Positions 23,361 to 27,831 of a DNA stretch of 27,831 bases are shown here, one piece after another (position 1 is the stretch's first letter; every line of letters starts with the position of its first letter). The stretch is from Candidatus Saccharimonadota bacterium (GTDB lineage: Bacteria; Patescibacteriota; Saccharimonadia; Saccharimonadales; SLHW01). The stretch lies in NCBI GenBank assembly GCA_007132685.1, contig SLOC01000002.1, positions 1-27,831 on the forward strand, written 5' to 3'. Under the pieces are notes generated by a model. The model was not told where the DNA came from. It did no database searches and saw only the letters and a program-made list of their open reading frames with translations. A program made the position numbers and the translations under genes.

Positions 23361-23448
23361 CAGTAATGATTGTCAGGCAGCTCGTTAGAGCACGCCTGGA
23401 TAAAGGAAGAAAAAATAGCGATAACGGATATGCGATTATTTTAGTAGC

Positions 23449-24123
23449 TTATGAGAGCTCGTCGCGGATTGCCCAAGGATCGGTTGACTGGACGCTCCTG
23501 CCTTCATCACCTGCCGGAATTGATCCGGGCTCCGTAGCATATCCGAATGAAAATTCATCCATGCCAAAAGCGACAGGCGTTTGTTTTCTACGAAGCCTAT
23601 TACGATCTGAGGCCTCTTGAAGTTTCTTCAATTCTTCTTGACTGATTGATTGCTTAAGTTTGCGTGCATTACGTCCGCTTTTCGAGAAACGACCAGTAGC
23701 GACCATGACTGTACTGACCGCCTCGCTACCAAGCTTACGACACTTTTGGGCAAACGTCTTTGGCTCCGCTGCAACGCCAAAACGCTCTAGTAATTCATCC
23801 TTGCGTGCTGCGTTGCTTTCGATAACAGCAGTTGCTGCCCTATATGCAATAGTGAGGTGACTTATCGGGATTGCTACTTCTCCCCGTTCTTCTGCAGCAG
23901 AACCATAACAACTAGCTGGCAGCAATGTCGCTAACCCGTCTGTTGCGTGTCGTTCATGTTTGTCGAATTCCGTCGACGCGTATGACAAAATGTCTGGGTC
24001 ATTTGCTGCGGCTTCGGCTACTTTGTGTATAGTTCTCGCAAGGTCAAGTGGTAGCTCCACACTCTCACCAGAAATATGGAATGGCGATTCTGCTGCTGTT
24101 TCTATTCCAGTTGGCTTGTGCAT
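23449..24123 (-). CDS. Hypothetical protein, 224 aa
   Basis: I do not recognise this protein. It shows no signal peptide and no clear membrane segment. The N-terminal half (about 20-140) looks helical and alanine-rich, with cysteines at 72 and 128. Residues 143-180 are strongly basic (GRFSKSGRNARKLKQ, then RNRLRRKQ) around SISQEELKKLQEAS, which could contact nucleic acid or an acidic partner. The C-terminal 40 residues are polar and probably disordered. The ATG has no Shine-Dalgarno sequence; the predicted start of transcription is about 45 bases upstream. It lies between the 94-aa gene and clpP, with separate promoters on both sides. Confidence 0.75.
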   Translation of the reverse strand: MHKPTGIETAAESPFHISGESVELPLDLARTIHKVAEAAANDPDILSYASTEFDKHERHATDGLATLLPASCYGSAAEERGEVAIPISHLTIAYRAATAVIESNAARKDELLERFGVAAEPKTFAQKCRKLGSEAVSTVMVATGRFSKSGRNARKLKQSISQEELKKLQEASDRNRLRRKQTPVAFGMDEFSFGYATEPGSIPAGDEGRSVQSTDPWAIRDELS

Positions 24124-24136
24124 AATGTTTACGATC

Positions 24137-24179
24137 TACAACTTTGTATTGTTATGTGCGCTTGTAATTATGTATACAA
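24137..24179. promoter_or_regulatory. Repeated TTGTA / TACAA inverted motifs before the 224-aa gene
   Basis: Two inverted pairs with the same arms stand close together: TTGTA-N8-TACAA at 24162-24179, touching the -10 box, and TACAA-N2-TTGTA at 24137-24148. The region is AT-rich, so chance is possible, but the arrangement resembles tandem operator half-sites. Confidence 0.3.
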
Positions 24180-24204
24180 TATCACTATTAAATAGAAATA
24201 GCAA
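24176..24204 (-). promoter_or_regulatory. Predicted promoter of the 224-aa gene
   Basis: Minus-strand TTGCTA (24199-24204), 17 bases, then TATTGT (24176-24181) preceded by TGA, an extended -10. The expected start near 24169 leaves a leader of about 45 bases. Confidence 0.5.
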
Positions 24205-24251
24205 GCATAAGTTGTTATTACTAGTATCCTGTTTAATTCTAGAGTCGTTTT

Positions 24252-24536
24252 TTAATCGCTCGGGTCTGTAAGTCGGAGTATGTCGTCATCTGACCCATGT
24301 TGATCGTTCGGCTGCCGAACACAAGCCAGCTGCCGCTCAGCGCACGTTTCAGCTATTGGCCTGGTGACCAAATCATAAGTAGTAGCGATACTACGAAGGG
24401 CTCGGCTGCCAATTCGTCGGATAAAAGGGCGTTTCAGATCAACATTTACGTACACATCTTGCTCTGCTGATGCCACTAACTCCTCGCCGACCACTTCTCT
24501 ATTCGGCTCGGATTGCTCTTGAGGAACACTTCTCAT
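24252..24536 (-). CDS. Hypothetical protein, 94 aa, probably leaderless mRNA
   Basis: I do not recognise this protein. The first 35 residues are acidic (MRSVPQEQSEPNREVVGEEL), the middle is basic and probably helical (DLKRPFIRRIGSRALRSIAT, residues 33-52), and the tail is acidic (GSDDDILRLTDPSD). Two cysteines stand at 65 and 72. There is no signal peptide or membrane helix. Only 6 bases separate the -10 box of a very good promoter from the ATG, so the mRNA should start at or next to the start codon. This strong promoter-start arrangement is the best evidence that the gene is real. It follows tig by 45 bases. Confidence 0.7.
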   Translation of the reverse strand: MRSVPQEQSEPNREVVGEELVASAEQDVYVNVDLKRPFIRRIGSRALRSIATTYDLVTRPIAETCAERQLACVRQPNDQHGSDDDILRLTDPSD

Positions 24537-24542
24537 AATAAC

Positions 24543-24571
24543 ATATTATCATTTTTGTTGCTATTTGTCAA
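24543..24571 (-). promoter_or_regulatory. Promoter of the 94-aa gene, placed for a leaderless transcript
   Basis: Minus-strand TTGACA (24566-24571), a 17-base spacer ending in TGA (extended -10), then TAATAT (24543-24548). Only six bases, GTTATT, lie between the -10 box and the ATG at 24536, so the expected +1 is the A of the ATG. Confidence 0.75.
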
Positions 24572-24581
24572 CTGCTTATGC

Positions 24582-25868
24582 TTAGCTTTTGGCAGCAAAG
24601 GCAGCAAGCTGGGCGACGGTCTTTTCGCTCAGCATACGTGAAGCGATATTGTGTCGTGATTCCGGCTTATTGAGCTCTTCTTGCATCTGTGGGTCTTTGT
24701 ATTGCCCCTTTAACATCTGCAGACGAATCTCCAGCTCTTCTGGAGTTATTTGGATATTTTCCTTCTCGGCTATTTCACTGAGCACAATGCTCGCTTTGAC
24801 CCGCTCTTCTGCTTCTTTGGCAAGTTCTTGCTTCTTGTACTCTTCTTCTGATACGCCCTTGGCTTCGAGAAATTCCTGGATAGTTTGCCCGCGGTACGTC
24901 AGGTTCTGTTTGAGCTCTTGCATCATGCGCTCGACCTGATCGTCAATCAACGCTTGTGGGACGTCCATTTTGGTGTCTTTGGTGATTTTGCGTACCAACT
25001 CCGACTCGAACGCCGTGTCTGCCTGTCGCTGCTTTTCAGTTTTTAACTCCTTCTCGATATCGCTACGCAGCTGGTCGACAGATTCAACCGGCCCAACGCT
25101 CTTGGCAAACGTATCGTCAAGTTCGGGCTTCACGACTTCTTTGACGTCTTTGATAGTGACGGTGAAGGTTACTTTTTCACCTGCAAGCGAGGAGACACCA
25201 TAATCTTTAGGAAATGTAACGTCAAATGTGGTTTCTTCCTCTGGCTTTTTGCCTACTAGATTCTCTTCGAACCCTGGGATAAACGTATTGCTACCAAGCA
25301 TAAGTGGATAATCTTTGCCGTCGGCACCCTTGATGGCCTTGCCGTCTTTGTCCTTGCCGTTGAAATCAATCATAACCTGGTCGCCATTTTTTGCGGCTCG
25401 TTTGACAGACTTCTTCTCAGCCGATTGCGTACGGAGGTTTTCAATAACCTCTTCGATGTCTTTCTTAGTAACCTTGGCGGTTTTGCGCTCCATCTTAATC
25501 TTCTTATAGTCTGGAAGCTTTACTTCACCAAGCACATCGACTTTTGCCTCAAAAGTGAGGTCATTAAACGGAACGAATGATTTAAGCGAAATGTCTGGGC
25601 GATCGATGGGGCGTAAATTTTGCTCTTTGGCAGCATTCGGGTACAGCCTTTGTACCGCCTCTTCGACAAACTCTTGTTGATACAGTTGTTGGTTGAGTTG
25701 TTTTTCGACCATCTCTGCCGGTGCTTTACCTGGGCGAAAACCGGCAACTTTGACATCTTTGCCAAGCTTTTGTAATACATCACGGCGGACGTCTTCTAGT
25801 TCGTTCTTATCAGCCGTAACAGTGAGCACAGCCGATGTCTTGGTGGGGCGTTTAATCTCTACATGCAT
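24582..25868 (-). CDS. tig: Trigger factor, ribosome-bound chaperone
   Basis: Trigger factor binds L23 at the exit tunnel and shields nascent chains. The ribosome-binding domain with signature GFRPGKAP (residues 43-50) is followed by an FKBP-type peptidyl-prolyl isomerase domain (about 157-243, with KNGDQVMIDFNGKDKDG and NTFIPGFEENLVGKKPEEE) and a helical C-terminal substrate-binding domain. The product has 428 aa, close to E. coli (432). The frame is open to a GTG at 25922, but residues 1-18 of that form do not match the family, whereas MHVEIKRPTKTSAVL does, so ATG 25868 is chosen. A strong GGAGGTGAG at 25913-25921 lies too far upstream to serve it. It lies in one operon with hisS. Confidence 0.95.
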   Translation of the reverse strand: MHVEIKRPTKTSAVLTVTADKNELEDVRRDVLQKLGKDVKVAGFRPGKAPAEMVEKQLNQQLYQQEFVEEAVQRLYPNAAKEQNLRPIDRPDISLKSFVPFNDLTFEAKVDVLGEVKLPDYKKIKMERKTAKVTKKDIEEVIENLRTQSAEKKSVKRAAKNGDQVMIDFNGKDKDGKAIKGADGKDYPLMLGSNTFIPGFEENLVGKKPEEETTFDVTFPKDYGVSSLAGEKVTFTVTIKDVKEVVKPELDDTFAKSVGPVESVDQLRSDIEKELKTEKQRQADTAFESELVRKITKDTKMDVPQALIDDQVERMMQELKQNLTYRGQTIQEFLEAKGVSEEEYKKQELAKEAEERVKASIVLSEIAEKENIQITPEELEIRLQMLKGQYKDPQMQEELNKPESRHNIASRMLSEKTVAQLAAFAAKS

Positions 25869-25922
25869 AAGTGTCCACTCTAGCAAACGGTAGCCAGCTT
25901 GTAAAAAGTTTCTCACCTCCAC

Positions 25923-27212
25923 CTAGCGTGAAAGCAGTTGCTGGCTGATTGTTTCCAGGTCTCCTTTTGTTTCCGTGCCGTTGACAATATTGCGCAAACT
26001 AAATTCGCCGCTATCAAGTTCGTTTTGGCCTATAAATAGCACGTGTTCGATGCCTTTTTTCTCTGCGGTTTTAATTGCCTTTTCTGGCTTGCGATCGAGA
26101 GCATCGAGCGCAACATTGAGGTTTTGCTGGCGCAACTCAGACACAATATCGAGCGCAGCTTTGTACGTATCTCCGAGGACAGCAACGTACAGATCGGTTT
26201 CTGTTGCAAGGTCGGGCAACAAATCATGTAGCTCAAGAAAGTTCTGCAGAGTTAAGTCGCCCATGCCGAACCCAACTGTTGGTACTGGTTCTACGCGAAA
26301 CTCGCCGATAAGGTTGTCGTAGCGACCACCACCGAACATAGAGCGGTTGTTGTCAGGATGTGTGTCAAATACCTCAAACACAATGTCGGTGTAATAATCA
26401 AAGCCACGTGTAATCGATGCGTCGTAGCGCACGTTCTGCAGACCTGCTTGCTGGCAAGCTGAGAGTAGCTCCTTCACCTCGCGCAGACTGCTGTTATCTT
26501 GCAGCTCGTCGGGTAGCGCGGAAATGTCTGTTGCGGCCAAAATATTCTCAAGAACTTCAGCTCCACCCTCGTCTTTAACAAGCGCTGAGAGTTTTGCTCT
26601 GAAATCTGCCTGGTCCATCTTTTCTGACTTGTCGATAAGCGAAGTGACGTCTTTTTGTACAACCGGGGAAAGACCAAGCTTATCGGTAAGCACATGGTTT
26701 AGAAATGCCCGGCTGCTGACTCGTATCTCGTACATGTCTTGGGTCGCCCCATAGGCACTCATTAAATCAGCGGTAAGCAGCAGTACTTCGTGTTCAGCAG
26801 CGATTGAATCATCGCCGAATATGTCTACATTCAGTTGATAAAACTCCCGCCCACGACCACGCTGCATGCGTTCGTATCGCCAGCATTGCGGTATCGAGTA
26901 CCAACGCAATGGGTAGCCCAGCTCCTGACGCTTGCCGGCCACCATTCGAGCGACCGACGGCGTCATCTCTGTGCGCAACGTGACGCTTCGATCGCCTCGA
27001 TCCTTAAACGTATAGGTCTGTTCATTAATAATCTCTTCGTTGCCTTTTTGCAGATACAAATCGGTCGGTTCAAGCAACGGCGCATCGTATTCTTCATACC
27101 CGTAGCGCTCACAAACCGAGCGCATCACGCCAAAAAGGTATCTCTGTAAACGTTTATCCTCAGGATAGAAATCTCGTGCACCCTTGTACGGATTGGTCGA
27201 TAATTTGCTCAT
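25923..27212 (-). CDS. hisS: Histidyl-tRNA synthetase
   Basis: HisRS charges tRNA-His. It is a class II synthetase of 429 residues. Visible are the start of the catalytic domain (NPYKGARDFYPEDKR, 7-21), motif 2 (WRYERMQRGRGREFYQLNVD, 111-130), the histidine-binding HisA segment TRGFDYYTDIVFE (268-280), motif 3 around MFGGGRYDNLIGEF (292-305), and the C-terminal anticodon-binding domain from about 340. Upstream is an extended -10 box only 7 bases from the ATG, so the mRNA is probably leaderless; an AGGG lies too close to the ATG to act normally. No T-box leader is present. The gene heads the hisS-tig pair. Confidence 0.97.
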   Translation of the reverse strand: MSKLSTNPYKGARDFYPEDKRLQRYLFGVMRSVCERYGYEEYDAPLLEPTDLYLQKGNEEIINEQTYTFKDRGDRSVTLRTEMTPSVARMVAGKRQELGYPLRWYSIPQCWRYERMQRGRGREFYQLNVDIFGDDSIAAEHEVLLLTADLMSAYGATQDMYEIRVSSRAFLNHVLTDKLGLSPVVQKDVTSLIDKSEKMDQADFRAKLSALVKDEGGAEVLENILAATDISALPDELQDNSSLREVKELLSACQQAGLQNVRYDASITRGFDYYTDIVFEVFDTHPDNNRSMFGGGRYDNLIGEFRVEPVPTVGFGMGDLTLQNFLELHDLLPDLATETDLYVAVLGDTYKAALDIVSELRQQNLNVALDALDRKPEKAIKTAEKKGIEHVLFIGQNELDSGEFSLRNIVNGTETKGDLETISQQLLSR

Positions 27213-27219
27213 TACCCTA

Positions 27220-27228
27220 ATTGTAACA
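27220..27228 (-). promoter_or_regulatory. Extended -10 promoter element of hisS
   Basis: Minus-strand TGT-TACAAT (27220-27228) is an extended -10 box. The -35 position about 17 bases upstream (near 27243-27248) is poor, as is common with extended -10 promoters. Seven bases separate it from the hisS ATG. Confidence 0.5.
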
Positions 27229-27323
27229 GATTGGCAGTTCGACTAGCAGAAATTACAGAGCGAGCTGAAAGCGTATATGAGATACGCTGCGGGAGCACTG
27301 GAGATTTTGACACAGCCAAAAAA

Positions 27324-27441
27324 GGGGTCCCCGCAAAGCCCAGCGAAGCGGGTTTTGTGGGGTGGAGCGAGGCTTTGCACGAAAGCTGCAGCTACAATCT
27401 GTTTTATTGGGGTCCCCACAAAAAAATAATTTTTTGTGGGG
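27324..27441. repeat. Tandem hairpin repeat element
   Basis: Two units begin with the same nine bases, GGGGTCCCC, and end in TTTTGTGGGG or TTTTTTGTGGGG. Unit 1 (27324-27362) folds CCCCGCAAAGCCC against GGGTTTTGTGGGG, with a GC-GAA-GC cap. Unit 2 (27409-27441) folds CCCCACAAAAAA against TTTTTTGTGGGG with a 4-base loop. Unit 1 pairs fully on the plus strand using two G-U pairs but would have two A-C mismatches on the minus strand. The element resembles REP-like or miniature inverted-repeat sequences; being a genome-wide family is inference. Confidence 0.55.
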
Positions 27442-27494
27442 TTAAGGAGAAAGCAAAGTGAGGTTACCGAGAGTTTTGCTACTATCAATAGCTT

Positions 27495-27540
27495 AAAAAA
27501 GCCCCGTAAAATAAAGTCGCAAACGACTTTACCACGGGGC
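27495..27540 (-). terminator. Rho-independent terminator downstream of tRNA-Leu
   Basis: On the minus strand an outer 7-bp stem, GCCCCGT / ACGGGGC, and an inner 8-bp stem, TAAAGTCG / CGACTTTA, with a 4-base loop are separated by a small internal loop and followed by six T residues (27495-27500). It lies 100 bases after the tRNA gene and isolates it from hisS. Confidence 0.85.
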
Positions 27541-27597
27541 ACTTCAAAATCTTTAAGTCATATACCTATAATGGCGGTGCCACGAGAGCTTCATAAC

Positions 27598-27624
27598 GTA
27601 TTTTGTAAGTATACGTCAAAATAC
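27598..27624. other. Inverted repeat in the tRNA trailer
   Basis: A perfect 7-bp pair, GTATTTT / AAAATAC, encloses 13 bases that include the palindrome GTATAC. It lies between the tRNA 3' end and its terminator. It may help processing of the tRNA precursor or be a protein site; nothing decides this. Confidence 0.3.
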
Positions 27625-27640
27625 TGATGAAGATTTTTCG

Positions 27641-27725
27641 TGGTGGCGCGGGAGAGACTCGAACTCTCACACCTTGCGGCACTAGTTCCTAAGACTAGCG
27701 TGTCTACCAATTCCACCACCGCGCC
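27641..27725 (-). tRNA. tRNA-Leu, anticodon UAG
   Basis: The minus strand gives a class II tRNA of 85 bases including an encoded CCA end. The acceptor stem GGCGCGG pairs with CCGCGCC. The D arm contains GGAATTGGTAGAC, the anticodon stem CTAGT / ACTAG closes the loop CTTAGGA with anticodon TAG (27689-27691), a long variable arm (TGCCGCAAGGTGT) follows, and the T arm has GTTCGAGTC. It reads CUN leucine codons. It has its own promoter and terminator. Confidence 0.97.
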
Positions 27726-27757
27726 TTCATTTAAATTCACGTGATAGAACGGGACCT

Positions 27758-27786
27758 ATTGTACCGATTCCACTGTCCTGGGGCAA
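27758..27786 (-). promoter_or_regulatory. Predicted tRNA-Leu promoter
   Basis: Minus-strand TTGCCC (27781-27786), exactly 17 bases, then TACAAT (27758-27763). The expected start lies near 27751, about 26 bases before the mature tRNA 5' end. Confidence 0.6.
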
Positions 27787-27831
27787 TTACATTTATGCAG
27801 CTTTATAAAAGACCAGCCGACCTTGGGCATG

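Larger units (their letters stand above)
27213..27494. other. Non-coding stretch between hisS and the terminator
   Basis: No credible gene is seen in about 280 bases. Besides the hisS promoter and the hairpin repeat element, it holds a perfect 6-bp hairpin, GCGTAT-ATGAG-ATACGC, at 27271-27287 and a 10-bp palindrome, AGCTGCAGCT, at 27384-27393. Open frames in it read through the repeat element in low-quality sequence and have no ribosome-binding site, except for a 12-codon plus-strand frame that is listed as rejected. Confidence 0.6.

Noticed and set aside
23374..23398. Terminator after the 224-aa gene (CAGGC / GCCTG hairpin)
   Set aside because: The stem is interrupted by a bulge and no T-run follows on the minus strand.
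27213..27494. T-box leader for hisS
   Set aside because: No T-box sequence or specifier stem-loop is seen and the extended -10 lies 7 bases from the ATG.
27458..27496. Plus-strand 12-codon frame (GTG start) with AAGGAG eight bases upstream
   Set aside because: It could be a leader peptide, but no plus-strand promoter or downstream plus-strand gene is seen, so it is not listed as a gene.
27231..27542. Plus- and minus-strand frames of 76 and 99 codons through the hairpin repeat region
   Set aside because: They have no plausible start signals and their sequence simply translates the repeat element, whose structure explains the bases better.
27793..27831. End of a possible minus-strand gene (last residues AQGRLVFYKAA) entering at the right edge
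   Set aside because: Twelve codons are too few to support a gene; other frames are equally possible. Sequence to the right of the window would decide.
1..27831. UGA read as glycine (genetic code 25)
   Set aside because: rpsE and rpsQ both end in TGA at ATGA overlaps where reading through would run into the next gene; standard code fits.
1..27831. CRISPR arrays, insertion sequences, prophage genes or a defence system
   Set aside because: No spaced direct repeats, transposase motifs, integrase or defence domains were seen; gene order is that of a core chromosome region.

Overview
This window reads as an ordinary chromosomal core region of a Candidate Phyla Radiation (Patescibacteria) bacterium, most likely a Saccharibacterium (TM7). 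All genes are on the minus strand, so the operons read from the right end of the window to the left. The assignment rests on three observations. The spc operon passes directly from rpsE to rplO with no rpmD (ribosomal protein L30), a known trait of this radiation. Ribosomal proteins and RNA polymerase are bacterial but divergent. TGA is used as a normal stop codon (rpsE and rpsQ end in it), which argues against the UGA-as-glycine relatives (Gracilibacteria, Absconditabacteria). The lineage below phylum level cannot be settled by reading alone.

Layout in transcription order (right to left). 27831-27213: a tRNA-Leu(UAG) with its own promoter, a strong terminator, and a non-coding stretch with a tandem hairpin repeat element. 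27212-24582: hisS and the trigger factor gene tig. 24536-22161: three unrecognised genes (94, 224 and 155 aa; the last a possible lipoprotein) around clpP, which sits behind a near-consensus CIRCE operator. 21933-14556: rpoB and rpoC with their own promoter and a hairpin-rich leader; the usual rplJ-rplL genes are not upstream. 14410-9927: the str operon rpsL, rpsG, a previously unlisted 58-codon ORF, fusA and tuf, ending in a clear terminator. 9693-1: the S10 and spc operons from rpsJ to secY (truncated by the window edge), with a second promoter and structured leader between rpsJ and rplC.

The genes together make the transcription-translation core: RNA polymerase beta and beta', 22 ribosomal proteins, both main elongation factors, a tRNA and a synthetase, the protein-export channel, a ribosome-bound chaperone and a protease. 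Regulation visible in the sequence is by separate promoters for each block, structured 5' leaders ahead of rpsJ, rplC, rpsL and rpoB, CIRCE ahead of clpP, and very short or absent 5' leaders for hisS and the 94-aa gene.

The most notable observations are: (1) RpoC has lost all four cysteines of its N-terminal zinc ribbon and three of four in the second zinc site; (2) EF-G carries NKIN instead of NKxD in the guanine-recognition motif, with an altered G5 motif; (3) a compact acidic 58-aa ORF lies between rpsG and fusA; (4) CIRCE lies over the clpP promoter; (5) an inverted repeat TGTGTT-N4-AACACA covers the rpoB -35 box and the same arms recur in the leader.
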